Source of the DNA: Nonomuraea turkmeniaca
Lineage (GTDB): Bacteria; Actinomycetota; Actinomycetes; Streptosporangiales; Streptosporangiaceae
Direction of reading: 5' to 3'
Assembly: GCF_005889735.1 (NCBI RefSeq)
Contig: NZ_VCKY01000009.1
Span: forward strand, 28,369 to 92,368
Length of the DNA stretch: 64,000 nt
This document shows positions 45,879 to 54,324 of the stretch, piece by piece. The notes beneath the pieces were generated by a model. It worked only from the letters and a program-made list of their open reading frames with translations. It searched no databases and had not been told where the DNA came from. Numbering within the stretch: the stretch's first letter is position 1; every line of letters begins with the position of its first letter. The position numbers and the translations under genes are program-made.

Positions 45879-46916
45879 CTAACCTCCAGAAGGCGTGTCG
45901 GGCCACGGAACGCCGAGCCGCGAGGCGAGCGCCGCCAGGTCCGCCCACACCGGTGCGGGCACCGGGATCCCCTCCTTCAGCCGCGCCGTGCGTGCCTCGG
46001 CCTCGGGCTCCCCCGGCACGACCACACCGGGGCCGGAGGCGCGCAGGGCCTCGCAGAAGGTCTCGACCTGGGCGATGTAGCTGTCCAGGGGGACGAAGGC
46101 GGCGATGTCGACCGCGGTGATCACCGTGCCGAACGTGCCGTCGTACTCCGGGGAGCAGGCGGTGCCGGTGCCCGTGAGCAGGCCGCCGACCAGCTCGATG
46201 AGCACGCTCAGGCCATACCCCTTGTGGCCGCCGAACGGCAGCAGCGCCCCGCCCCGGTAGAAGTCGTCCGGGTCGGTGGACGGGCGGCCGTCGGGGTCTA
46301 CGAGCACCCCTTCGGGGGCGGGCGAGCCGGCCGCACGCAGCAGGCCCAGCTTGCCCTCGGCCATGGCCGCGGTGGCCCAGTCCATGACCACGGCCGCGCC
46401 GCCGGCCCGTGGCACGGCCCAGGCCATGGGGTTGGTGCCGAGCATCCTGCCGCGCCCGCCGTACGGGGCGACGGTGGGGTCCGCGTTGCCGGTGACCTGC
46501 GCGATCAGGCCCTGCCCTGCCAGCGATTCTGCGTACTCGCCGAGCCTGCCGACGTGGTTGCACTCCCTGATCGCGACGACGCCTGTGCCGTGCTCGCGGG
46601 CCAGCCGTGCCGCCTCGACGGCGGCCAGCCGGGCGGCGGCCTGCCCGAAGCCCCGCCGTCCTGACACGACGGCGGTGGCGCCGCGGCGCGAGAGCACCTC
46701 GGGGCGGGCGCCGGGCATGATCACGCCTGCCTCGATGCTGTCGAGGTACGGCGTGAGCCGCCGCACGCCGTGCGACCCGTGCCCGGCGAGATCGGCCTCG
46801 ACCAGCGACGCGGCGACGGTCGCCGCCGTGCCGGCGGGGGCGCCGGCCGCGGCCAGGAGGTCCCGGGCGAGGTCACGGAGGTGGTCGGCGGTGATGAGGC
46901 GGGAGGATGCGTTCAC
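45879..46916 (-). CDS. Ldh2-family (malate/L-lactate type) dehydrogenase
   Basis: 345-aa NAD(P)-dependent 2-hydroxyacid dehydrogenase of the YlbC/YiaK/ComC family. Signatures: DLAGHGSHGVRRLTPYLD with the catalytic His, NCNHVGRLGEY-like ECNHVGRLGEYAE, GTNPMAWAVPR and GGHKGYGLSVLIELVGG. Known members act on malate, ureidoglycolate, sulfolactate or 2,3-diketogulonate; the substrate is not evident here. GTG 46916 is the likely start; upstream codons are open but unlike the family. First gene of the operon. Confidence 0.85.
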   Translation of the reverse strand: MNASSRLITADHLRDLARDLLAAAGAPAGTAATVAASLVEADLAGHGSHGVRRLTPYLDSIEAGVIMPGARPEVLSRRGATAVVSGRRGFGQAAARLAAVEAARLAREHGTGVVAIRECNHVGRLGEYAESLAGQGLIAQVTGNADPTVAPYGGRGRMLGTNPMAWAVPRAGGAAVVMDWATAAMAEGKLGLLRAAGSPAPEGVLVDPDGRPSTDPDDFYRGGALLPFGGHKGYGLSVLIELVGGLLTGTGTACSPEYDGTFGTVITAVDIAAFVPLDSYIAQVETFCEALRASGPGVVVPGEPEAEARTARLKEGIPVPAPVWADLAALASRLGVPWPDTPSGG

Positions 46917-47000
46917 GGGATGCCTGTCCCCATCGTGAGGCGTTCCGTGTGCGCGCTTATGCCCGTTCCACGCCAGCCCAAACGGAGCCACGGAAAGGGC

Positions 47001-47693
47001 TTACCGGGTCAACTCCGCGGCGGTGGCGACGGTCATCCCGGTGCGGCCGAGGTCGGCGCGGCGGCCGGCGGCCGCGCCGTCGCGGTAGCCGCTGCCGCTG
47101 GTGCGCGGCACGCTCATCCTGATGTGCGGGTAGTGGGCGGCGACCGCCCGCTCCACCTCTCCCCGGCGGTCGGCCAGCACGAGCGCGGTCCCGCTGCCGG
47201 TGGACTCCGCCTCGGCACGTGACTCGGCCTGGCTCAGCAGCCGGTACACCTCGTCGGTGAATCCCAGCAGCCACGACCGCCGGTACGCCCGCACGGCCGT
47301 GACGTCCTCGGGCACCCGTACGCGCCCCAGCCCGGAGGCCATCTGCAGCAGCAACGACGTCGCCAGCAGGTCGGCGCGCTCCAGGTCGGCGGCGAACCCG
47401 AACACGTGCACCCGCTGCCCGCCGTCCCCCCGCCCGATGAGCAGCGGCCGGCAGCGCACGGCCTGCGCCACCAGGCTCACCAGGCGGGCCTTCTCCCTGG
47501 CCCACGGGTTGGGCACGGTGACGATCCGGTCGCCGGGCACCTGCCGCGTGCCGGCGGGCGGGAGCGCGTCGATGCCGTGCTTGGCCATGAGCGCCGACGC
47601 CGCCGCCATGAACGTGGCCCGCTCGTGGTCGTTGTCGGTGCGTTCGGCCTTGGCCAGGAGTTTCCTGACGCGGTCGAGTATGCGCTCCCGCAA
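47001..47693 (-). CDS. DUF2786 domain protein
   Basis: 230 aa. The N-terminal DUF2786 motif (ILDRVRKLLAKAERTDNDHE and MAAASALMAKHGID, about 5-41) is followed by an alpha/beta region of unknown fold. The protein is basic and probably cytoplasmic. The start is TTG 47693: GGGGGAG lies 7 nt upstream. It follows the membrane-HTH gene by 22 bp. DUF2786 proteins are common on actinobacterial plasmids and integrative elements, but also occur on chromosomes. Confidence 0.75.
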   Translation of the reverse strand: MRERILDRVRKLLAKAERTDNDHERATFMAAASALMAKHGIDALPPAGTRQVPGDRIVTVPNPWAREKARLVSLVAQAVRCRPLLIGRGDGGQRVHVFGFAADLERADLLATSLLLQMASGLGRVRVPEDVTAVRAYRRSWLLGFTDEVYRLLSQAESRAEAESTGSGTALVLADRRGEVERAVAAHYPHIRMSVPRTSGSGYRDGAAAGRRADLGRTGMTVATAAELTR

Positions 47694-47715
47694 GCGTGTG
47701 CTCCCCCGGTGCCGC

Positions 47716-48954
47716 TCAGTGCTTGGTCAGCACCCTCCCGTCGGCTCCGATGGCGGGGAAGGCGCCGGTGTCCACGATGCCGTGCTGCTGGTACAGCGCC
47801 TCGATGATGGCGTGCGCCTGCGGCTCCAGCTTCCACAGGGCACGATACTCGCGCGCCGTGGACAGCGGGATCCCGATCTCCTGGGCGATGTCCACGGTAC
47901 GCGGCACGATGCCCTTGGCGATCTGCCGGTCCCAGAACTCGCGGGCGGCCCTGATCTGCGCGGCGCGCTCGGCCGTGGAGACGACCTGCGGGGTGGTGTC
48001 GAGCACCTCGACGTCCTCGTCCTCGTCGTTGACGAGCTCGGCCAGCGCGGGCGGCAGCGCCGGGCGGGCGGGCACCGGGTGGTGGTCGGCCTCGGGCTCC
48101 CAGGGCACGCGGGGGTCGGCGTCGATGAGCGCCGAGGTGTTGTAGAGCGCGGCGATCTGGGCCAGCAGCGCCTCCTGGCGGGCCGGGTCCACGGCCAGGC
48201 CGGTGTGCTCGACGGCCTGGTCCATGGCCTTGTCGAGCTTGGCCAGCGCGTGGCGCATCTTGCGGTCGGAGGCGCCGCCCTCACGCAGCGCCTTGGCCCG
48301 CTTGGCGGCCAGCGCGACCCGGGTGAGCCTGCGGTGCGCGTCGACCTCGCTCGTCGTACGGTCGCTGACCTCGGCCAGCCCCAGCCTGACCAGCGCCCGC
48401 TCCGGTGTGAGCCGCCAATTGATGCGGCCGGTGCCGCGGATGCGGTGGCGTTCGATGGCCATGCCGCGCTCCCACAGCCAGGCCGCCACGAGCGGCGCGG
48501 CCAGCCGGAACACCGCCTCCGGCAGGCTACGCGCGTCCATGCTGGACAACACGGCGGTCAGGCACGTCAGTGCCCACACGGCGATGCCGTCGATGCCGGC
48601 GGAGAAGTTCTCGCGCATGTTGCGGCGGGCGCGGACGGCGCTCGTGATGATCGCGATCTCGATGAACGCGAACAGCAGTAACCTGAGCGGCCCGTCGAGC
48701 CCCAGCACGTCTTCCGAGAAGCGCCACATGCCCTGCGCGGACACGCCCGTGGCGATGGACGCGGCCGCGATGGTCAGCACGTCCTCGATCGGACGCGGGG
48801 CGACGTATCTGGCGAACAACCAGACGGCGGCCTTCCAGGTGACCCTGATCACCAGGAACGCGAGCACCAGCCCGGCCAGGCCGAGCAGCGCGATGACAGC
48901 GGTGGCGAGCGGCTGCTGGTTGACGAAGGCTGTTATTTCCTCGAATGTCGGCAT
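47716..48954 (-). CDS. Membrane protein with cytoplasmic HTH region (DUF2637/SpdB-like)
   Basis: 412 aa. About four membrane helices in residues 15-165 (AVIALLGLAGLVLAFLVI; RLLLFAFIEIAIITSAV; GIAVWALTCLTAVL; FRLAAPLVAAWLW), a charged helical middle (170-290), and a C-terminal helix-turn-helix-like segment (about 340-385, TVDIAQEIGIPLSTAREYRA). The N-terminal part resembles SpdB-like proteins of Streptomyces conjugative elements. Function unknown. ATG 48954; no strong ribosome site. Co-transcribed with the DUF2786 gene. Confidence 0.7.
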   Translation of the reverse strand: MPTFEEITAFVNQQPLATAVIALLGLAGLVLAFLVIRVTWKAAVWLFARYVAPRPIEDVLTIAAASIATGVSAQGMWRFSEDVLGLDGPLRLLLFAFIEIAIITSAVRARRNMRENFSAGIDGIAVWALTCLTAVLSSMDARSLPEAVFRLAAPLVAAWLWERGMAIERHRIRGTGRINWRLTPERALVRLGLAEVSDRTTSEVDAHRRLTRVALAAKRAKALREGGASDRKMRHALAKLDKAMDQAVEHTGLAVDPARQEALLAQIAALYNTSALIDADPRVPWEPEADHHPVPARPALPPALAELVNDEDEDVEVLDTTPQVVSTAERAAQIRAAREFWDRQIAKGIVPRTVDIAQEIGIPLSTAREYRALWKLEPQAHAIIEALYQQHGIVDTGAFPAIGADGRVLTKH

Positions 48955-49079
48955 CTGTCACTATCCGTGATGGCTCTGGCTCCGGCTCTATGCGACGAGA
49001 TCATCGCAGAATGTCGCCATCTTGTACGCCAAACGCCATCTGCTTCCTCAGTTTGCTCCTGATTCCCACCATCAACGGT

Positions 49080-49286
49080 GTGTCGTACGAGCCTGCCCCG
49101 AGGACGACGGGCGTACATCGGACCCGCCCACCCAGCGGCGCACCCGGCTGGTTGCCCGGCTACGGACCCGGAGAGCCTCATTGGCAGGGCGACGAGGACT
49201 TCCCGTTCGACGAGCCGCTCCTGTTCGCCCACGACCGCACCGAGCCGCCGCCGGTGGAGATCACCAGAACCGTGGCCGTCAGGTGA
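49080..49286 (+). CDS. Small hypothetical protein
   Basis: 68 residues from GTG 49080; about 84% of third positions are G or C, like real genes here. The sequence (GAPGWLPGYGPGEPHWQ, FPFDEPLLFAHDRTE) is acidic and Pro/Gly-rich, with no recognised domain. The frame extends upstream to 48945, but codon bias is lost there. No ribosome site is visible. Confidence 0.4.
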   Translation: MSYEPAPRTTGVHRTRPPSGAPGWLPGYGPGEPHWQGDEDFPFDEPLLFAHDRTEPPPVEITRTVAVR

Positions 49287-49375
49287 GGGCGAAGCCGGGG
49301 TCGTCGCTGGTCTGAGATGAAAATTCGTCCTTTCGGAGGGCACCGAACGCCCTTCTCAATGGGACCATCTATCGA

Positions 49376-49387
49376 GGGATTTATCCC
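49376..49387. promoter_or_regulatory. Candidate operator before the P450 gene
   Basis: Palindrome GGGATTTATCCC, with a further GTATCCC at 49401-49407. These repeated ATCCC motifs just upstream of the P450 start may bind a regulator. Confidence 0.3.
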
Positions 49388-49423
49388 AAGATCGTGTGAT
49401 GTATCCCATCAGGACGGATATCG

Positions 49424-50599
49424 ATGTCAGACAGTGAGTTCCCGCTCGTCCAGTTCATGCGTGACGGGTTCGACCCGGTGGGCGAGCTCGGACGCATCCG
49501 AGCCGAGCACCCGGTCTTCCCGATGGAGATCCCCGGCGACCAGACCGTGTATCTCGTCACCCGCTGGGAGGACGTCCGAGCCGTGCTCGGCGACCACGAG
49601 CGCTTCAGCAACGATTTCGCGGGCGTCATCGGTCTCGGCTCCAACCAGGAGGACCCGGGCGGCCTCGGCTTCCGCGACCCGCCCGAGCACACGCGGCTGC
49701 GCAAGTTCCTGACCCCCGAGTTCACCGTGCGGCGCCTGCGCAGGCTGGAGCCGCGTATCGAGGCCATGGTCGAGGAGGCGCTGGACCGCATCGAGGCCAA
49801 GGGCGCCGAGAGCATGCCGGTGGACCTGTTCGAGGAGCTCGCGCTGCCGATCCCGTCGCTGGTGGTGTGCGAGCTGCTGGGCGTGCCGTACGACGAGCGC
49901 GCCGACTTCGTCAAGATCAGCAAGGACCGCTTCGACTTCACGGCCGGGCCCGAAGCGTCGCTGCAGGCGATCAACGACGCGATGACGTACCTGACCGAGC
50001 TGGTCGCCAGGGAGCGGCAGAACCCCGGCGAGGGCCTGCTGGGGCAGCTCCTGCGCGACCACGGCGACGAGCTGGACGACCGCACGCTCGCCAGCATGGC
50101 CGACGGCCTGCTGACCGGCGGCCACGACACCAGCACCAGCATGCTCGCGCTGGGCACGCTGTGGCTGCTGCAGAACCCGGAGCAGGCCGCGAAGGTGCGC
50201 GAGGTCGACGGCTATGTCAACGACGTGGTCGAGGAGCTGCTGCGCTACATGTCGGTCGTGCAGGTGGCCTTCCCGCGCTTCGCCCGCGACGACCTGGAGC
50301 TGCACGGGGTGCAGATCAAGAAGGGCGAGCTGGTGTTGTGCTCGCTGATCGGCGCCAACCGCGACCCGGCGGCCATGGGCGAGGACGTGGACGAGATCCG
50401 GCCCGGACGGGACGTGTCCCACCTGGCGTTCGGCCACGGCATCCACCGCTGCATCGGCGCGCCGCTGGCCCAGATGGAGATGCGCATCGCCTTCCGGGCC
50501 CTGCTGCGCCGCTTCCCGACGCTGCGGATCGCCGGCGAGGTGCCGTTCAGGGAACTCGCCATCGTGTACGGCGTCAAGGAGCTACCCGTCGCCTGGTAG
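49424..50599 (+). CDS. Cytochrome P450
   Basis: 391-aa soluble bacterial class I P450, a heme monooxygenase. I-helix GGHDTS (from residue 233), K-helix EELLR (from 270) and heme loop FGHGIHRCIG (336-345, proximal Cys343) are intact. Electrons would come from a ferredoxin and reductase; neither is adjacent. Substrate unknown. ATG 49424 behind AGGACGG. Confidence 0.93.
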   Translation: MSDSEFPLVQFMRDGFDPVGELGRIRAEHPVFPMEIPGDQTVYLVTRWEDVRAVLGDHERFSNDFAGVIGLGSNQEDPGGLGFRDPPEHTRLRKFLTPEFTVRRLRRLEPRIEAMVEEALDRIEAKGAESMPVDLFEELALPIPSLVVCELLGVPYDERADFVKISKDRFDFTAGPEASLQAINDAMTYLTELVARERQNPGEGLLGQLLRDHGDELDDRTLASMADGLLTGGHDTSTSMLALGTLWLLQNPEQAAKVREVDGYVNDVVEELLRYMSVVQVAFPRFARDDLELHGVQIKKGELVLCSLIGANRDPAAMGEDVDEIRPGRDVSHLAFGHGIHRCIGAPLAQMEMRIAFRALLRRFPTLRIAGEVPFRELAIVYGVKELPVAW

Positions 50600-50605
50600 A
50601 GCGGT

Positions 50606-50611
50606 TACGTT
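50606..50611 (+). promoter_or_regulatory. -10 element before the HAD gene
   Basis: TACGTT, 6 bases before GTG 50618, with no Shine-Dalgarno: a possible leaderless start. Confidence 0.3.
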
Positions 50612-50617
50612 CGCAGT

Positions 50618-51373
50618 GTGAGCGAGCCTGTCATCGATCTGGCCAGGATCAGCGCCGTCGTCTTCGACACCGACGGGGTGGTCACCGACACCGCGCGAGG
50701 GCACGCGGCCGCCTGGAAGCACGTCTTCGACGCGTTCCTGCGCGGCCGCTCGGAGCCGTTCGACATCCGCGACGACTATCTGCGCCATGTGGACGGGCGG
50801 CCGCGGCTCGACGGCATCCGTACATTCCTGTCCTCGCGCGGCATCACGCTGCCCGAAGGGTCGGCGGACGACGAGCCCGGCGCGGCCACCGTGCACGGGC
50901 TCGGGCTGGCCAAGGACGAGATCTTCGTGGCGCAGGTGGACAAGTACGGGGTGGCGGCGTTCCCCGCGACGGTCGCCCTGCTGCACGAACTGCGGCGGCG
51001 AGGGGCCCGTACGGCGGCCGTGTCCCCCAGCCTGCACGGGCGCAAGCTGGTGAACTCGGCCGGGGTGTCCCATCTGTTCGACGAGCTGATCGACGGGAAC
51101 GACGCCGCCCTGATGAACCTGCCGGGCATGCCCGATCCCGCCCTGTTCATGGAGGCGGCGCGCCGCCTGGACCTGCCCGCGGCCAAGGTCGCGGTGGCGG
51201 CCGCGGCGCTGCCCGGGACCGAGGCAGGCAAGAAGGGCGGGTTCGGGCTGGTGGTGGGGGTCGTCAGAGAAGGCGGCGAGCCGGACGAGCTGCGTGAACA
51301 CGGAGCCGGGGTCGTGGTGACCGGGCTGGGTGAGATCGAGGTGCGCGGCAGGGTCCTACCCTTGACCACGTGA
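50618..51373 (+). CDS. HAD hydrolase, beta-phosphoglucomutase-like, altered motif IV
   Basis: 251 aa, resembling beta-phosphoglucomutases that partner GH65 phosphorylases. Motif I VVFDTDGVVTD (Asp17, Asp19) and the motif II serine (AAVSPS) are present. The metal-binding motif IV, usually ED/DD before xxAGxxAG, reads VAVAAAALPGTEAG (190-203), so both acidic residues are lost. No GH65 gene is near. It may be inactive or have a changed role. The stop overlaps the DUF4031 start (GTGA). Confidence 0.8.
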   Translation: MSEPVIDLARISAVVFDTDGVVTDTARGHAAAWKHVFDAFLRGRSEPFDIRDDYLRHVDGRPRLDGIRTFLSSRGITLPEGSADDEPGAATVHGLGLAKDEIFVAQVDKYGVAAFPATVALLHELRRRGARTAAVSPSLHGRKLVNSAGVSHLFDELIDGNDAALMNLPGMPDPALFMEAARRLDLPAAKVAVAAAALPGTEAGKKGGFGLVVGVVREGGEPDELREHGAGVVVTGLGEIEVRGRVLPLTT

Positions 51374-51642
51374 CCGTTCTCATCGACCCGCCCAACTGGC
51401 CGGGGCCGCGCGGCCTGATGTGGTCGCACCTGGTGAGCGACAGCTCGCTGGAGGAGCTGCACGCGTTCGCGGCGCGGCTGGGGGTGCCGGCGCGGGCGTT
51501 CGATCGGGATCACTATGACGTGCCGGAGACCGTGCACGCGCGGGCGGTGTCGATGGGGGCGGAGGCGGTCAGCTCACGCGAGCTGTTACGGCGGCTGATC
51601 GCCGCGGGACTGCGCCGCCGCAAGCGCCACTCACCCCGCTGA
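51370..51642 (+). CDS. DUF4031 protein
   Basis: 90 aa; the whole length is DUF4031: LIDPPNWPGPRGLMWSHLVSD, FAARLGVPARAFDRDHYDVP and a basic C-terminus. Function unknown. GTG 51370 overlaps the HAD stop. It overlaps the convergent HD-domain gene by 12 bp. Confidence 0.8.
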   Translation: MTVLIDPPNWPGPRGLMWSHLVSDSSLEELHAFAARLGVPARAFDRDHYDVPETVHARAVSMGAEAVSSRELLRRLIAAGLRRRKRHSPR

Positions 51643-52263
51643 GCCCTGTCCTTCCGTGAGGCCGGCCAGTTCGGCGGTCATGTTGGCGCGGGCGCGTTCC
51701 TCCCACAGGCCGGCCGCCCGGGCGGTGCGGTAGAGGCGCGGGGCGGCCAGCAGCCGGCGCAGCACCTGGGCGCGGCCCTTCCTGAACAGGTCGTCGGGCA
51801 CGTGGGCGTACTCCTGGCGGATGGCGGCCGCGTAGGCGTCGTATCCGGGGCCGGGGCGGCCCAGGACGGCCAGGTCGGCGTCGCACAGGACCGCGCCGTT
51901 GGCATCGCCGTCGGCGAGCGTGTCGTGGGCCGCGGTGAGGCGTACCAGCCGGGCGGTCTCGGCGACCCGGGTGGCGGGCACCCCGCACCTGGGCAGTCTG
52001 GACTGGGCCAGCTGGGCGCTGCGTTCCTCGTCCCAGCCCGGCCTCCCGTCGTAGACGGCATCGTGGAACCACGCGGCCAGCCGCACCGCCGCCGGGTCCT
52101 CTGCCGCGTCCGCCAGCTGATCGACGGCGTCGAGCACGGCGGTCAGGTGGCCGAGGTCGTGGTAGCGCCGGTGCGGCTCGGCCCACCGGGCGATCACCTC
52201 GGCCCCCAGGGCGCCCGAGGCCACCGACCCGCCCACGAGCGCGCCCCACCGCCGGGCCAGCAC
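51631..52263 (-). CDS. HD-domain metal-dependent phosphohydrolase
   Basis: About 210 aa, of the predicted metal-dependent HD hydrolase group (COG4339). Motifs: EPHRRYHDLGHL, AAWFHDAVYD (HD pair) and LCDADLAVLG. These supply His and Asp metal ligands. Natural substrate unknown; relatives cleave nucleotides. The start is taken at GTG 52263 (MLARRWGALVG, where relatives begin, after GGGCGGGA). GTG 52341 would add 26 residues. Divergent from lldD. Confidence 0.75.
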   Translation of the reverse strand: MLARRWGALVGGSVASGALGAEVIARWAEPHRRYHDLGHLTAVLDAVDQLADAAEDPAAVRLAAWFHDAVYDGRPGWDEERSAQLAQSRLPRCGVPATRVAETARLVRLTAAHDTLADGDANGAVLCDADLAVLGRPGPGYDAYAAAIRQEYAHVPDDLFRKGRAQVLRRLLAAPRLYRTARAAGLWEERARANMTAELAGLTEGQGSAG

Positions 52264-52370
52264 ATCCCGCCCGTACGGCGACCCGTCCGCGGGCAGTGCC
52301 GGCTCGGGGTCGGCTGCGGGCCGAGGCGGATGATTGATCACCGTTCCACCGTACGCGCCGCCCGCTTTGG

Positions 52371-52376
52371 TAGCGT
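52371..52376 (+). promoter_or_regulatory. -10 element upstream of the lldD-type gene
   Basis: TAGCGT, which would place the transcript start near 52384, about 30 nt before the CTG chosen as start. Confidence 0.35.
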
Positions 52377-52413
52377 CCTGGGCATCGACACGGGACCGAA
52401 GGAGCGCAGGCGC

Positions 52414-53613
52414 CTGCCGCGGTGGCGGGAGGTGCGGGCCGTGTTGCCCGGGTGGCCGCGGCTGGGCTGGGAGCGGCGGGTGGCGGACGCGGCCGGCCTC
52501 GAGGACCTGCGGCGGCTCGCCAGGAAGCGGGCGCCGCGGATGGTGTTCGACTATGTCGACGGCGGCGCCGAGGGTGAGCGGTCGATGGCCAGGGCGGTGG
52601 AGGCGTTCGGGCGGGTGGAGTTCCGGCCGCGGGTGCTGCGGGACGTCGCCGAGGCCCCGGCCGCGGTCCAGATCCTGGGCAGGCGGATCGAGATGCCGGT
52701 CGTGCTCGGGCCCACCGGGTTCACCAGGATGATGCACCGGGCGGGCGAGCGGGCCGTGGCCAGGGCGGCGGAGCGGGCGGGGGTGCCGTACACGCTGTCC
52801 ACCATGGGGACCACCACCGCCGGGGACGTCGCGGCCGCCGCGCCGGGCGGGTGGAACTGGTTCCAGCTGTACGTGGTCCGCGACCGCGCCCGCAGCCTGG
52901 AGATGTTGTCCATGGCCAGGGACGCGGGCATGGACGTGCTGGTGGTGACCGTGGACGTGCCGGTGGCCGGGGCGCGGCTGCGGGACGTCCGGCACGGCCT
53001 GACGGTCCCGCCGTCGCTGCGCTGGCGCAGCGTGCTGCAGGCGTTGCGGCGCCCGGCGTGGTGGTTCGACTTCGTCACCAGCGAGCCGCTCAGGTTCGCC
53101 ACGGTGGACGGCGCGCCGGAAGATCTGGCCGGGATCACGAACATGATGTTCGACCCGTCTGTGACGATCAAGGACCTGGAGTGGATCAGGTCGGCGTGGC
53201 AGGGGCCGCTCCTGGTCAAGGGCGTGCAGCGGGTGGACGACGCCAAGAGTCTGGCCGCCGTCGGGGTGGACGGACTGGTGGTGTCGAACCACGGCGGGCG
53301 GCAGCTCGACCGCTCCCCCACGCCGCTGGAGTTGCTGCCCGAGGTGGTGGACGCCGTCGGGGACCGCACGGAGGTCTTCCTGGACGGCGGCGTCCGCAGC
53401 GGGGCGGACGTGGCCGCCGCGGTCGCGCTGGGCGCCCGTGCGTGCTTCATCGGCAGGGCCTACCTGTACGGCCTGATGGCGGGCGGCGAGGCGGGGGTGA
53501 CGCGGGTGCTCGACCTGATGCGCGCCGAGCTCGTACGGACGACCCAGCTGCTCGGCGTGAGCGGCGGCGTCAGCGGGCTCGATCGTGACGTCGTACGCCT
53601 CCGGCCGCTCTGA
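52414..53613 (+). CDS. lldD: FMN-dependent L-lactate dehydrogenase (LldD2-type)
   Basis: About 399 aa, alpha-hydroxyacid oxidase fold, oxidising L-lactate or a similar acid to the keto acid. FMN/active-site motifs: FDYVDGGAEGE, GPTGFTRMMH, WFQLYVVRDR, VTVDVPVAGARLRDVR, LVKGVQ, VVSNHGGRQLDRSPTPLELL and FLDGGVRSGADV. It aligns along its length with mycobacterial LldD2, whose homology starts at the residues before PRW. No canonical start fits that point: CTG 52414 has AAGGAG at 9 nt, GTG 52441 is internal to conserved sequence, and ATG 52330 lies upstream of the -10 box. Confidence 0.85.
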   Translation: MPRWREVRAVLPGWPRLGWERRVADAAGLEDLRRLARKRAPRMVFDYVDGGAEGERSMARAVEAFGRVEFRPRVLRDVAEAPAAVQILGRRIEMPVVLGPTGFTRMMHRAGERAVARAAERAGVPYTLSTMGTTTAGDVAAAAPGGWNWFQLYVVRDRARSLEMLSMARDAGMDVLVVTVDVPVAGARLRDVRHGLTVPPSLRWRSVLQALRRPAWWFDFVTSEPLRFATVDGAPEDLAGITNMMFDPSVTIKDLEWIRSAWQGPLLVKGVQRVDDAKSLAAVGVDGLVVSNHGGRQLDRSPTPLELLPEVVDAVGDRTEVFLDGGVRSGADVAAAVALGARACFIGRAYLYGLMAGGEAGVTRVLDLMRAELVRTTQLLGVSGGVSGLDRDVVRLRPL

Positions 53614-54007
53614 CGTTGACCAGGCGCCGACGCAGCCCTTTGGTCAAGGCTTGAATTAAGCGACCCGGAGCATGGCGCCCCCGAAGAACGGCTCCATCAC
53701 CAGCGTCGCCGCACCCAGGGCCACCGCGTCCGGCCCCAGCCGGCCGAGCACGACCGACCCCGGGTCGAACGCCTGCTGTTGCGTCAGGGGCACTCTGCCG
53801 GTTCAGGTCCAGCCGGTCGGGCCGTGGATGACCTGCTGAGCCATATCCGCGCACATGTTCTACCGGAATCGCCAACTCTCGGTATCATTGCGATCACGCA
53901 ATGTGCAAAGACATGGAGTAGCGGGCGCACTTTCACGTGGGCACGCATGTTCGTCGCGATCTCGCAAGCGCTGGCACCGGACGATCACGGTGCCGGACGG
54001 GCCCTTC
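53614..54007. other. 394-bp stretch with a gene remnant and a palindrome
   Basis: Apart from the ROK remnant (53656-53800) it holds a perfect inverted repeat ATTGCG-ATCA-CGCAAT at 53887-53902, possibly an operator. No intact gene is supported. Confidence 0.5.
53656..53800 (-). pseudogene. 3' remnant of a ROK-family regulator or sugar kinase
   Basis: About 45 codons ending TAA at 53656 read SVVLGRLGPDAVALGAATLV and then EPFFGGAMLRVA, the typical C-terminus of NagC/XylR-type ROK proteins. The frame is closed by TGA just upstream, and no other ROK sequence was seen, so the rest of the gene has been deleted. Confidence 0.6.
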
Positions 54008-54250
54008 ATGGACGAGAGGGTGCGGCGGCTGCTGGACCGCTACGCCGCCGCGGGCGGCGGCGCGGCGGTGCTGCGCCTGGCCGGCGGCCGGCTCGGCGAC
54101 CTGATCGTCAAAGGCGTCAACGGCCACCTGTCGTCGGCCGTCGCGGCCCGCGTGACGCTGAACGGCGAGAGCATCGTCACCGCCGGACCGGCGGACCTCG
54201 TCATGCTCGGCGCGCTCTGCCACAGACCTGACGCATATCGCCAGAGATGA
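54008..54250 (+). CDS. Small hypothetical protein
   Basis: 80 aa from ATG 54008 (GTG 53990 also in frame). Strong third-position GC bias supports coding. Contains GGGAAVLRLAGGRLGDLIVK and NGESIVTAGPADLVMLG; no known domain. Near the cyclase/Crp cluster, but no link is proven. Confidence 0.5.
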   Translation: MDERVRRLLDRYAAAGGGAAVLRLAGGRLGDLIVKGVNGHLSSAVAARVTLNGESIVTAGPADLVMLGALCHRPDAYRQR

Positions 54251-54324
54251 CACGTATCTCACGGCCGGTGCCGCCTCTCTGCTCCTTCACACGGGGACAC
54301 GGTCCTCGCCGGGAAGGAGATCAG

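Noticed and set aside
49424..53613. Natural-product biosynthetic cluster around the P450
   Set aside because: No core synthase, tailoring set or transporter is next to it; neighbours are general metabolic and hypothetical genes.
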